From positions 1 through 20,231 of the IMG/VR virus record IMGVR_UViG_3300017731_000087: a stretch of DNA of 20,231 nucleotides; one strand, written 5' to 3'. The notes under the pieces are model-generated. The model had not been told where the DNA came from. It saw nothing but the letters and a program-made list of their open reading frames with translations, and searched no databases. This document shows positions 13,713-20,231 of the stretch, piece by piece. The translations under genes were made by a program, and so were the position numbers. Source of the DNA: a virus. Numbering within the stretch: the stretch's first letter is position 1; the number at the start of each line of letters is the position of its first letter.

Positions 13713-15637
13713 CAGGCAGCAGTTAGGTCAACGACCTCACAGGAATCACCAGAGCAAGCCAGTGTTTGCGTACCTGCGGTGTTGTCTTCCTTCTCGTAAT
13801 CAGAAAGCCTTGACCAGTCGATTGACTTGGGCATAGCACTAAGTGCTTCAGTATATACTGCCTTGTCACAGTCCTGATAAGGTGCTTGTGCATAGGTGTG
13901 GTCACTGTGGGGCAGGAAGGATACACCAGAGCAGATGTCAAAGTTATCGTATACCCATGCGCCAACCTTGAGCCACTCCTCGTCACGAACTGTGATGTTC
14001 ACTGATGGCTTGTGTTCGCACCACTCAAGGGCATACATCTTCCACAACTCAAGTTGCTCAATCGCAGTCATGTCGTTGCGTGTAATCGCACCGTCAGGTG
14101 AAGCCACTGGAAAGCTAAACACTGTCGTGCTTTCAGGCTTCATAACGCAAGGCTCTGCAGGAATGCCTACGTCCTGCATGAACTGCGTCAACGGGTCTTT
14201 GTTATCACCTCGTACAGTTCTAATATAATGCGTGCTATGACGAGCGTGAATGCCAGAGGCACTATCAACAAGCTGCGAAACAGTACCTGAAGGCTTGACA
14301 CAAGTGATGGCCGCAGATGCACTAATTCCAAGTTGCTGTGCAACCTCGTTGTTTGTCTGTACAGCAACGTGGCGCAACTTATTAAGTATTTTTGCAGTCG
14401 GTTTGTTTGTGATTTCATTGTCCATAATACCTGTCAGGCTCACACCCAACAGCCTTTCCTCTTCCGTGTTACGTTTCCATACAGGCCGCAGATACGGCAT
14501 GTGTGTATATGTGGATTGAATCGTACCCAAAATTGTAGCAAGCTTTACTTTGCGTGCTAAAGTTTTCTCTGTGTCGGTTGGGCGAACCACAACCTCTGTC
14601 AGATTACAGAACTGATAAGGACGAAGTATAATTTCACTGCACGGGTTTGTCCCCCACTCTCTACCAGTTTCACGGCGACCATTGCGCTCAACGTGTTTGT
14701 CTGCTGCGTCACGGCTGAAGATGCCACGCTCACCAGACTTAGACTCGACCAGTGCTGTCCACTCACGCATGAATGTTTCCATGTCAGGCTTCTCAGTGTA
14801 GGCAACAGAGTTGTTAGCCAACGCACGTTGACCCTCATTCTCCCACCACTGCCCCGACTTGGCATGACGCATACGGTCATCGGATAGATTGGACAGGCTA
14901 ATCATTGCACTGCGGCGTACACCGCCGACAACTACAACCTCGCCAATCTTACACATGATGTCGTGACACTCAACGCTGTTGAGCTTGCGACCAGTTGCGC
15001 CTTTGAACTTACCTACAACAAAGTTGAACAGGTCGTTAAGCGGCTCTGGTCCAGAGGCACGCCCACCAAATGTCTTGAGTCGTGCGCCTGCAGGTCTAAT
15101 CTTCGACAAGTCCCACTTGGGGATGTCACCTACATAGAGCAGAGAGATAAGCTTACGCAGACTCTTTGCCCAGCCTTCCTTGCTATCCTGTACCACAATA
15201 ATATCTTCTACCTCTGCGAGGTCTTCGGGTACTTGCGGTAGCTTCTGTATTGCCTGACGCTCGACTGAAAAGCCTACGCCTGTACCGCATAGAAGAATAA
15301 ACATAGCCTCGTCAAAGGCACGGGGGTGGTCAACAGGCAGGTAGCTACAGTTATACACACATGTGTTGTCATGGTCAGCCGCTTGGCCTGCTGTCATCAA
15401 GGCACGCATAGAAGGCATTACCTCTAGGTTGAGGATTGCTTCCTCGATTTCATTAATTGTTTTGGTGTCGATGTCTGCGGGACGCACGATGTTGTCTATG
15501 AATCTGCCTACTGTTTCAGCCCATGTCTCTCTTCGGTTCTCTTCCTCAATCCATCTAGCGTATCTAGATGTAGCAATAAATGTTTGGTAATCGGTTGGTA
15601 GGTGGTTAGTCGTAGTCATATTCCTTGTCATCGGCAT
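13712..15637 (-). CDS. nrdJ: Adenosylcobalamin-dependent (class II) ribonucleotide reductase
   Basis: The 641-residue enzyme reduces ribonucleotides to deoxyribonucleotides using a radical from coenzyme B12, so the host must supply or salvage cobalamin. It resembles the monomeric Lactobacillus-type enzyme. NTCVYNCSY (91-99) gives the first redox cysteine (C97 by my reading). NPCSEI (331-336) has the radical cysteine C333 and E335. C344, eleven residues on, is the second redox cysteine, as in the Lactobacillus enzyme. KPSGT (448-452) is the phosphate loop. The C-terminal C628-SGDS-C633 pair is the shuttle that glutaredoxin or thioredoxin reduces. GAGGAG lies just upstream of ATG 15637; in-frame ATGs at 15631 and 15619 are alternatives. 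The start overlaps thyX by 32 bases. No separate small subunit is present, as expected for class II. Confidence 0.96.
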   Translation of the reverse strand: MPMTRNMTTTNHLPTDYQTFIATSRYARWIEEENRRETWAETVGRFIDNIVRPADIDTKTINEIEEAILNLEVMPSMRALMTAGQAADHDNTCVYNCSYLPVDHPRAFDEAMFILLCGTGVGFSVERQAIQKLPQVPEDLAEVEDIIVVQDSKEGWAKSLRKLISLLYVGDIPKWDLSKIRPAGARLKTFGGRASGPEPLNDLFNFVVGKFKGATGRKLNSVECHDIMCKIGEVVVVGGVRRSAMISLSNLSDDRMRHAKSGQWWENEGQRALANNSVAYTEKPDMETFMREWTALVESKSGERGIFSRDAADKHVERNGRRETGREWGTNPCSEIILRPYQFCNLTEVVVRPTDTEKTLARKVKLATILGTIQSTYTHMPYLRPVWKRNTEEERLLGVSLTGIMDNEITNKPTAKILNKLRHVAVQTNNEVAQQLGISASAAITCVKPSGTVSQLVDSASGIHARHSTHYIRTVRGDNKDPLTQFMQDVGIPAEPCVMKPESTTVFSFPVASPDGAITRNDMTAIEQLELWKMYALEWCEHKPSVNITVRDEEWLKVGAWVYDNFDICSGVSFLPHSDHTYAQAPYQDCDKAVYTEALSAMPKSIDWSRLSDYEKEDNTAGTQTLACSGDSCEVVDLTAA

Positions 15638-16283
15638 GTAGCTCCTCTCCAGTTAGTGCTTTCCAGCTATATTTAAAATCAAATCGTGAGCATTCCTGAC
15701 TAATCATTTCAGCAATCTCACGTGTCTCCTTCTGTGCCGTGTCGTGTAGACGTTGGTTAACTACACGAGAAAAGGCATACAGAGAACCAGACCAGTACCA
15801 CTCTGTGTACATGTTCTGCGGTAACACCATGCGTGCAAGCTCTGGTGCTACGCCATCCTCAAGCATATTGTCGTATGTCTTTATTGCCTGCTCCATGAAT
15901 GAGCGAATGTCATACGGTATTTTGTCGCTTGCACTCCCCTGTTTTACATTGTCTGCACGCTTTCTCCACATCTTAGGTACGTAGAACTTGGGTTCATAGT
16001 CCACATAGCGGCGGCTGACTTCATTCCAAGCCAACCCCACTTGGTGCTTGATAAGCTGTCGTGCCACAAATAGGGGTGCTTCAATACGAAACTGCAAGAA
16101 GCAATGCGAGAAGGGCGACCAGTGTGCGTGTTCAGCTAAGTAACTGATAAGCTTCTGGTCTTTCTCTGAAAGGTCGTGGTGATTAGCCACCTTGACCCGC
16201 TTTGATTCCTTGTTAAAGGAAACACGGGCAGCGTTTACTACTGTAAGGTCGCTGCCCATATAATCAATCAATGATACTTTCAT
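15606..16283 (-). CDS. thyX: Flavin-dependent thymidylate synthase
   Basis: The 225-residue enzyme makes dTMP from dUMP using FAD, NADPH and methylene-tetrahydrofolate. Conserved parts are HWSPFSHC (54-61), the region RQLIKHQVGLAWNEVSRRY (75-93), which corresponds to the ThyX signature, and a late R-x-x-x-M-L-P-Q (151-156) and E-W-Y-W-S (161-165) that shape the substrate pocket. The usual RHR triplet reads KHQ here, and one extra residue lies before the N-E-x-S-x-R-Y core. That pattern resembles a phage subgroup I recall rather than a defect. GGAG lies about 10 bases before ATG 16283. It overlaps nrdJ, so the two nucleotide enzymes are co-translated. Confidence 0.94.
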   Translation of the reverse strand: MKVSLIDYMGSDLTVVNAARVSFNKESKRVKVANHHDLSEKDQKLISYLAEHAHWSPFSHCFLQFRIEAPLFVARQLIKHQVGLAWNEVSRRYVDYEPKFYVPKMWRKRADNVKQGSASDKIPYDIRSFMEQAIKTYDNMLEDGVAPELARMVLPQNMYTEWYWSGSLYAFSRVVNQRLHDTAQKETREIAEMISQECSRFDFKYSWKALTGEELHADDKEYDYD

Positions 16284-16304
16284 TAGTCGAAGACTCCAAT
16301 TATA

Positions 16305-16580
16305 CTACACTTGTTCCAACGAAGCAATAAGCTTATTGAGATACCACTGACATTTTTTTAGGTCTTCCACAGGCTTTCCCTTGTACTTGTATCGCCACAA
16401 GTATTTCATGCAGTTGCCCTTCAAATATCCTGTAAATTCTTCGGCTGTCATGCTGGCCTCAATAGCATCAATGGCTTCAATTCCCTTGAAGTTGTAGTGT
16501 GTTGGGCTGTTTACGACATCTGGTTGTTCAAAATGCTTGAACTTAGTGTCCAAGGATTGCGTTGATTCGTTTTCTGACAT
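16305..16580 (-). CDS. DUF3310 protein
   Basis: The 91-residue protein carries the phage DUF3310 core: VVNSPTHYNFKGIEAIDAIE (about 22-41), then F-T-G-Y-L-K-G-N-C-M-K-Y-L-W-R-Y-K-Y-K-G-K (about 49-69) and D-L-K-K-C-Q-W-Y-L-N-K-L. Proteins of this family are common in phage nucleotide-metabolism regions and are often labelled nucleotide kinases without solid proof; no Walker P-loop is visible here. ATG 16580 has AGGAG nine bases upstream and is preferred over a TTG two codons earlier. Its first 38 bases overlap the end of the upstream gene. The function is unknown; context suggests dNTP supply. Confidence 0.88.
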   Translation of the reverse strand: MSENESTQSLDTKFKHFEQPDVVNSPTHYNFKGIEAIDAIEASMTAEEFTGYLKGNCMKYLWRYKYKGKPVEDLKKCQWYLNKLIASLEQV

Positions 16581-16875
16581 ACTCAATTTCTCCTGTGTGC
16601 AACACCTTGTAGGCGAAGTCTCTCATATAGTTCGGGTCAACACCTGCATTGGTACATACTTCCTCGAAGTCCTGTGCCGTGGTTCCTATGGAAGCAAAGA
16701 ACCATGCCGTTGCCCTGTCCCTTTCAATGCGTGCTTCTGATGGCTCACCTCTATACGGTTGCTTGGTCGCATCAAGTAATGCCTGCAGTATGACACATAG
16801 ATACAGTGTCTGTTCAGGCGAGGACAAGTCTGGTCTGAACTCGTCCAAGTGAAGTGTTATTCTACTATTTGACAT
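16543..16875 (-). CDS. Unknown phage protein, about 110 aa
   Basis: No characterised family is recognised. The sequence has a short N-terminal strand (SRITLHLDEF), a helical EQTLYLCVILQALLDAT segment, R-D-R-A-T-A-W-F-F, then F-E-E-V-C-x-N-A-G-V-D-P-x-Y-M-R (about 77-92). The last phrase is a pattern I recall in small proteins of alphaproteobacterial phages, and looks like a helix-turn-helix-type unit. I chose ATG 16875 (MSNSRITL), which overlaps the endonuclease gene by 11 bases; an ATG at 16911 would give a basic 12-residue extension. The ribosome-binding site is weak, suggesting coupled translation. DNA binding is possible but unproven. Confidence 0.68.
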   Translation of the reverse strand: MSNSRITLHLDEFRPDLSSPEQTLYLCVILQALLDATKQPYRGEPSEARIERDRATAWFFASIGTTAQDFEEVCTNAGVDPNYMRDFAYKVLHTGEIEYVRKRINAILGH

Positions 16876-17263
16876 TTGCTTTGTCAAGCCATTCTTGCGG
16901 AATGCCCTCATTTAATTTGCAGAACTGATAGCCATACTTGTTACACCAGTCTGCGTAGGTCATCTTCCCGCCCTTGTATAGCTTGCGATATGGATTGTCA
17001 AACACAAAGCGAATGTCTATGTCTGGGTACTGGCTCTTAATAAAGAGGTGTTTCTTCCTGTCCTCTGCCATGAACCGCCCCTTCACTTCAAGCACAACGC
17101 CATTGGGTAAGAAGAAGTCGGGTGTATACTTCTTATCCTCACGCCACTCGTAGGGTAGCGTATCTTTCTCGTACTCGAAGGCTATCTTTAATTTGTGAAG
17201 CTGTTGTGCCGCCTCGTATTCTGAATTGGATTTGTATTCGTGTTTATATTTTTTTCTTTTCAT
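16865..17263 (-). CDS. T7-type endonuclease I (Holliday junction resolvase)
   Basis: The 132-residue protein should cut branched DNA and help degrade host DNA and resolve replication intermediates before packaging. It matches the T7 gp3 family throughout. E15 lies in the N-terminal helix, D49 in YTPDFFLPNG and E59-V-K61-G-R form the metal site, with the same 10- and 2-residue spacing as T7. DRKKHLFIKSQYP (68-80) and DIRFVFDNP follow, then YKGGKMTYADWC. Length is close to the T7 protein (149 aa). ATG 17263 overlaps the upstream nuclease stop as ATGA and has GGAG just upstream. Catalytic residues are all present, so it should be active. Confidence 0.94.
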   Translation of the reverse strand: MKRKKYKHEYKSNSEYEAAQQLHKLKIAFEYEKDTLPYEWREDKKYTPDFFLPNGVVLEVKGRFMAEDRKKHLFIKSQYPDIDIRFVFDNPYRKLYKGGKMTYADWCNKYGYQFCKLNEGIPQEWLDKANVK

Positions 17264-18117
17264 ATCTCCAGTTCTTCGACATTCGGTGTCTTCGCTACTT
17301 GCGTCATGTACCTCACGCCATTAGAATATTTGAATGCACGAAGACCAGCACCACCATTGGCATCAGCCCAGCATTTCTTCTTGTATGGACAGAATACACA
17401 GCCAATCGCCAGCTTGCGGTTGCCTGACTCTCCATCCTTTGCATCATTGTAGCAACGAGCAGGGGCGGTTTCACTTTGAACCATGCCCTTGAGGTGGCGC
17501 ACACGGGCAGGAGCATCAATCATCTCAAGCTCATGCACACGGGTCACTGCAAGCTCACCACTGTTCTTATCAATAGCAAGGAATGCTGCCTCATTGCGGT
17601 TGTTCTTTGTTGCGTATGCACTAATTTGTGCGATGTACCCAAACGGGTCATCGTCTGACAGCCTGTTCTCTTTGAACTTCTTGAATCCAAATGCAGAGGC
17701 AGACTTGATATCTGTAAGCACACCATCAATCACGCAGTCCTGATGTCCAAGCACACCCTCTACCTCTACGGTGTCCTGCGCCTCTTCGACTGTATGCCCA
17801 GACACTTTGGTCAGGCAAATCAGGAGAGCCTCAAGAACATGACCCATCAGGAACTTAATACGGGTCTGTCCATTCAGAGGCTCTCCGTCTTCACCCTGTA
17901 CTCCGTACCAGATTTGACGGTCTGGCTTTCCGATTTGAGAAAGTCGTAGGTTAGATGCACCTGTACGCTCTCCCTCACGAAGCACAGTCTCAGTAGCCTC
18001 TCGCACTAGGCTACCAACTTCGTCCAGTGCTTCTTGCACTGAAGGGTTAGACACATCAACACCTTTTTCTAGGGTCGAGTAAATGTCCTGTACGAGTGTG
18101 TCGAGTGTCTTAGTCAT
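17260..18117 (-). CDS. PD-(D/E)XK exonuclease, Cas4/AddB-like, with a C-terminal cysteine cluster
   Basis: The 285-residue protein is a probable DNA exonuclease of the kind phages use for recombination or host DNA breakdown. The nuclease core shows a G-H125-x-D127 pair, the motif D131-G-V-L-T-D136-I-K138-S-A, and Y161-I-A-Q164-I as the helical QxxxY-like element. Near the end, C222, C240-V-F-C243 and C249 could ligate an iron-sulfur cluster, as in Cas4 and AddB, although all four lie after the core here. ATG 18117 with AAAGGA six bases upstream is the start; the frame extends to 18162 only by reading through the tRNA gene. There are no CRISPR repeats or Cas1/Cas2, so a CRISPR role is not supported. 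Confidence 0.86.
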   Translation of the reverse strand: MTKTLDTLVQDIYSTLEKGVDVSNPSVQEALDEVGSLVREATETVLREGERTGASNLRLSQIGKPDRQIWYGVQGEDGEPLNGQTRIKFLMGHVLEALLICLTKVSGHTVEEAQDTVEVEGVLGHQDCVIDGVLTDIKSASAFGFKKFKENRLSDDDPFGYIAQISAYATKNNRNEAAFLAIDKNSGELAVTRVHELEMIDAPARVRHLKGMVQSETAPARCYNDAKDGESGNRKLAIGCVFCPYKKKCWADANGGAGLRAFKYSNGVRYMTQVAKTPNVEELEI

Positions 18118-18132
18118 GGCTATCCTTTCGGT

Positions 18133-18209
18133 TGGCGAACACGGCAGGACTTGAACCTGCAACCTGCAGATTAGAAGTCTGCTGCTCTATCCAGTTGAGC
18201 TACGTGTCC
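18133..18209 (-). tRNA. tRNA-Arg (anticodon UCU), CCA encoded
   Basis: The - strand folds as a complete 77-base tRNA. The acceptor stem is GGACACG with CGTGTTC (one G-U pair). The D-arm is GCTC/GAGC with GG and A20, an arginine identity base. The anticodon arm is GCAGA-CTTCTAA-TCTGC, with anticodon TCT after T33. The five-base variable loop is AGGTT and the T-arm is GCAGG-TTCAAGT-CCTGC. G73 and a genomic CCA end at 18133. It reads AGA codons. It lies within the replication transcript, its 5' 23 bases overlapping the end of the membrane-protein gene and its 3' end 15 bases before the nuclease start. Confidence 0.97.
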
Positions 18210-18414
18210 CAGCTTTTCTCTTTATGGTTTTGCGAATGCGTTGTGCCTTGTGTGCAATGTACTCTTCCTCATCTGCGAAGAAGTTGTGCAGTGATTTGAG
18301 GACACGCAACTGAAGTGCTTTCAGGTGCCTGCCTCGTGGCATTGCCCAGCCTATAATAAAACCTGCAAGTCCGAAGCACAGTATCACAAGGTATTCGGGT
18401 AAGTTTGTTTCCAT
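18187..18414 (-). CDS. Small membrane protein, unknown function
   Basis: The 75-residue protein has one N-terminal transmembrane helix, PEYLVILCFGLAGFIIGWAM (about 6-25), followed by a basic cytoplasmic-type tail with an ADEEEYIAHKAQRIRKTIKRK helix. A strong AGGAG stands seven bases before ATG 18414, which argues that the gene is real despite its size. It resembles small inner-membrane proteins of early or middle phage regions, but no family is recognised. The TAG stop at 18187-18189 lies inside the D-arm of tRNA-Arg, so its last eight codons are shared with the tRNA gene and tRNA maturation would remove the stop codon from that transcript. Confidence 0.7.
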   Translation of the reverse strand: METNLPEYLVILCFGLAGFIIGWAMPRGRHLKALQLRVLKSLHNFFADEEEYIAHKAQRIRKTIKRKAGTRSSTG

Positions 18415-18431
18415 CTCAGTCTCCTATGTAA

Positions 18432-18462
18432 GTGATAGCGTTCCCGCCCTCGCAGCTATCGC
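18432..18462 (-). other. Hairpin in the 18415-18504 intergenic gap
   Basis: GTGATAGC (18432-18439) pairs with GCTATCGC (18455-18462) through eight pairs, one of them G-U, around a 15-base loop. It lies just before the ribosome-binding site of the membrane-protein gene and after the SSB stop. No run of T follows on either strand, so it is not a standard terminator. It may be an RNA-processing site or limit read-through between the two genes. Confidence 0.45.
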
Positions 18463-18504
18463 CAGCGACCAAATCCAACTGTCGCCCCCGTGCTTATCAA
18501 CTAT

Positions 18505-18972
18505 CTAGAAAGGGATGTCGTCATTCAATTCTGTGCTAGTTGATGGTGCGTCTGAAGCAGTAAAGCCATCTTCGACATCGAAGTCTTCCCCTGCTTTGTA
18601 CTCAACCAAGTCCACAACTTGAACCTTCTTGAGCAGTGGTGATACACCTGACTTGCCATTCATTTCCCACGGGAACGGTGTGTACATTACATTCACAACG
18701 CTACCATTACCAATGAGGCCAGTGAATGCCTGCTTCTGTGCATCCACAACTGTGGGTGCTTCGTTCTGCGAACCATCACGGCGTGTTACCTTCTGGCGAA
18801 TGTGAACGAAGTCACCACGGTCATCGCCTTTGTTCTTGATGGTAAGACCATCTGCCTCAAGTGCGGCACGATTGTTGTCATCAACAAGAATGTCGATGCC
18901 CCACTCAGGTTCGTAAGTGGTGTTTGGTTGTTGTACTGATGCCCAATATGCTTTACCTTTTACTACGGTCAT
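18505..18972 (-). CDS. ssb: Single-stranded-DNA-binding protein
   Basis: The 154-residue protein probably coats single-stranded DNA at the fork, in the role of T7 gp2.5. The body reads as a beta-rich OB-fold-like domain: V-x-G-K-A-Y-W-A-S-V at the start, EWGIDILVDD (about 23-32), K-G-D-D-R-G-D-F-V-H-I, IGNGSVVNVMY (about 86-96) and VQVVDLVEY. It ends in an acidic tail finishing DDIPF, the tip used by bacterial SSB proteins to recruit partner proteins. ATG 18972 is chosen with AAGG about 11 bases upstream; the frame to 19044 would extend through the promoter region. It lies between PolA and the nuclease genes, as expected for a replication module. Confidence 0.85.
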   Translation of the reverse strand: MTVVKGKAYWASVQQPNTTYEPEWGIDILVDDNNRAALEADGLTIKNKGDDRGDFVHIRQKVTRRDGSQNEAPTVVDAQKQAFTGLIGNGSVVNVMYTPFPWEMNGKSGVSPLLKKVQVVDLVEYKAGEDFDVEDGFTASDAPSTSTELNDDIPF

Positions 18973-19026
18973 ATTTCGTTTTACCTTTCGTTTTGGTTGT
19001 AATGTCGTGACGTTATTGCCGACGAC

Positions 19027-19038
19027 CACTATATAGTG
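19027..19038. promoter_or_regulatory. 12-base perfect palindrome, possible operator
   Basis: CACTATATAGTG reads the same on both strands. It covers the -10 hexamer and most of the space to the start site of the candidate promoter at 19033-19061. A dimeric regulator bound here would block RNA polymerase. No second copy was noticed in the window. Confidence 0.4.
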
Positions 19039-19061
19039 CCACATCCAGAATCAAATGTCAA
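19033..19061 (-). promoter_or_regulatory. Candidate sigma-70 promoter for ssb and downstream replication genes
   Basis: On the - strand a perfect TTGACA (19061-19056) is followed by 17 bases and CACTAT (19038-19033). The spacer ends in TGG, an extended -10 (TGn) element that can compensate for the weak -10. It lies in the 99-base gap between the PolA stop and the ssb start, the longest gene-free stretch of the right arm. A start near 19026 would leave a leader of about 50 bases. Confidence 0.5.
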
Positions 19062-19071
19062 CACTTTTTTT

Positions 19072-20231
19072 CTAGTGGGTATCTCCCCACGTTTTCCCGA
19101 CCTTGTATTCACTGTCGAGAGGGCAACGAACTTTGAGAGATTGCTCTGTCAGTTTCATCGCCAGCTTTGTAACCTCGCCAAGTTCTTCGGCGTGGTCTTT
19201 ACGAACCTCGAACTGGTACTCATCGTGAATACTCGCAACAAGTCTGAAGTCGAGGTTGCGTTTAGTTGCCTGTATGATAATGTGCTTGAGCCATTCCTTA
19301 CAGACGATTGCACCTGCCCCCTGTAGCAGGGAGTTGAGTGCTGCATGTGCAGAGCGTATCTGCAACACACGCCCATCAATACCTAGCACATAGCCACGTG
19401 ATGCAAGCTTATCTACCTTGCTACGCAGTGCCTTGAGTGCAGGCATGTTGGATAAAAACTTATCAATTAATTTCTTACCTTCTTTAGCAGAGCCATCTAC
19501 AATCTTACCAATCTTAGCCGCACCTGCTCCATACAGGAATGCGTAGATGAATGTCTTGGCATTGTCACGTGTCGGCAACCCTGCCGCCTTTTGGTTTGCG
19601 GTATGCACATCACCCTCAACAACCTCACGTGTGAAGTCCCTGTCGTTCATGTAATGTGCAAGCATCCTCAACTCTAGTGAGCTTGCGTCACTACCAAGAA
19701 GCACATAATTATTAGAAGTAGTAGTCCATACATCTCTACAATCCTTTCCATAAGGTGAGTATACTGCGGGTACTTGCGCCATGTTAGGCGAAGTGTGTGT
19801 CATACGACCTGTGATTGTACCCAGCGTCCAAACCTTACCATGCACCCTGCCATCTTCACCGACTGCATCTATCCAAGACTTAATCTGTGAGACACGTTTC
19901 TCCAAGAGAAGAAAGCGTGCAACCATCTGTGCTTCGGGTATGTCAACCTTTGCTAACACTTCCTCTGACACAATGGCTTGGCCTTTCTCTGTGTAGGCAT
20001 GAGGCTTCCAGCCTAACTCCGACAGACGCTCTGCAATCTGCTTGCGTGATGCGGGGTTGAACACAGTCACCTTGTCCTTCAAACGATTACCTGTTTTATC
20101 AGAGTATCTAATCTCAGTAATCGGCGGGAACTTCTGCTGTAGTGTTGCTTTGATTTGTGTTGCCTCGTCCGACAGTCGAGCCATCAATTGGATGGGGGTA
20201 GGCACGTTGAGTGCAAAACCGTTACGCTCCT
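19072..20231 (-). CDS. DNA polymerase, family A (T7-like), N-terminus beyond the window
   Basis: This is the polymerase domain of the phage replicase. The frame stays open to the window edge (the first complete codons read ERNGFALNV), so the GTG at 20205 is an internal Val and the 3'-5' exonuclease part lies outside. Numbering from the first full codon at 20229, GRMTHTSPNMAQVP (about 141-154) leads into motif A LLGSDASSLELRML (D181). Motif B is RDNAKTFIYAFLYGAG (about 221-236) with the O-helix Lys and Tyr229. Motif C is ASIHDEYQFE with D336 in HDE. All catalytic residues are present. The position equivalent to E. coli Pol I F762 is Tyr, as in T7. It is the first right-arm gene visible and transcribes toward the SSB gene. 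Confidence 0.96.
   Translation of the reverse strand, partial: ERNGFALNVPTPIQLMARLSDEATQIKATLQQKFPPITEIRYSDKTGNRLKDKVTVFNPASRKQIAERLSELGWKPHAYTEKGQAIVSEEVLAKVDIPEAQMVARFLLLEKRVSQIKSWIDAVGEDGRVHGKVWTLGTITGRMTHTSPNMAQVPAVYSPYGKDCRDVWTTTSNNYVLLGSDASSLELRMLAHYMNDRDFTREVVEGDVHTANQKAAGLPTRDNAKTFIYAFLYGAGAAKIGKIVDGSAKEGKKLIDKFLSNMPALKALRSKVDKLASRGYVLGIDGRVLQIRSAHAALNSLLQGAGAIVCKEWLKHIIIQATKRNLDFRLVASIHDEYQFEVRKDHAEELGEVTKLAMKLTEQSLKVRCPLDSEYKVGKTWGDTH

Noticed and set aside
13353-15590. Several + strand open frames opposite grx, DUF1289 and nrdJ
   Set aside because: They are antisense to well-identified genes, lack ribosome-binding sites and have no recognisable protein features.
17260-18117. Cas4 as a sign of a CRISPR system
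   Set aside because: No repeat-spacer array and no Cas1 or Cas2 are present; the replication context explains the nuclease.
18118-18162. Longer nuclease reading frame starting upstream of ATG 18117
   Set aside because: The extra residues translate the tRNA-Arg 3' half and have no ribosome-binding site; AAAGGA stands before ATG 18117.
18133-18209. tRNA gene as a phage attachment site
   Set aside because: The tRNA is a complete gene within the replication operon and no integrase is visible nearby.
18432-18462. Intrinsic terminator after ssb
   Set aside because: The stem is real but no T-run follows it on either strand.
20203-20205. GTG as the start of a short DNA polymerase
   Set aside because: The frame continues to the window edge with typical PolA residues, so this Val is internal.

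Overview
The window looks like part of the genome of a lytic, tailed, podovirus-like bacteriophage, probably marine and infecting an alphaproteobacterium. The evidence is a T7-type family A DNA polymerase, a T7-type endonuclease I, a gene-transfer-agent-type holin next to a zinc peptidase endolysin, a very large ejection-type virion protein, and a marine-phage style nucleotide kit (B12-dependent ribonucleotide reductase, ThyX, glutaredoxin, DUF3310). No integrase, repressor, CRISPR array, insertion sequence or rRNA is visible. Placement near HMO-2011-like phages or cobaviruses is an inference from gene content, not a search result.

Layout. Positions 2-7317 are on the + strand: the end of a virion protein, a 1,706-residue virion protein, an M15 endolysin, a three-helix holin and a small protein with a C-terminal membrane anchor. 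Everything from 20231 down to 7309 is on the - strand and meets the late arm head-on with a 9-base overlap at 7309-7317. Read in its own direction, the right arm starts with PolA (cut by the window edge). It continues with a single-stranded-DNA-binding protein, a small membrane protein, a tRNA-Arg(UCU), a Cas4/AddB-like nuclease, endonuclease I, an unknown protein, DUF3310, ThyX, class II ribonucleotide reductase, a DUF1289 metal-binding protein, glutaredoxin, a 66-residue conserved protein and a PD-(D/E)XK-type protein.

A near-consensus sigma-70 promoter inside the 3' end of that last gene (12562-12590), followed by a hairpin leader, then opens a separate transcription unit. It holds a glycosyltransferase, an unknown protein, a 760-residue glycosyltransferase-methyltransferase-DUF115 fusion, a small terminase subunit and a GDP-mannose 4,6-dehydratase. 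A second promoter candidate with a 12-base palindrome across its -10 region precedes the ssDNA-binding protein gene.

How the genes work together (inference). The replication block copies DNA (PolA, SSB), processes branched and host DNA (endonuclease I, exonuclease) and makes deoxynucleotides and dTMP (NrdJ, ThyX, with glutaredoxin and possibly DUF1289 as redox partners). The late arm builds the ejection apparatus and lyses the cell. The glycan cassette probably makes or transfers a 6-deoxy-hexose-based sugar onto the host surface or the virion. Base composition differs between blocks: sampled 60-base lines give about 33% G+C in the large virion gene and about 50% in the endolysin and ribonucleotide reductase genes. 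The single tRNA reads AGA, the arginine codon that dominates the AT-rich virion gene. The most unusual items are the three-domain fusion protein, the small terminase subunit inside a glycan cassette, the DUF1289 gene between nrdJ and glutaredoxin, and a membrane-protein gene whose stop codon lies inside the tRNA.
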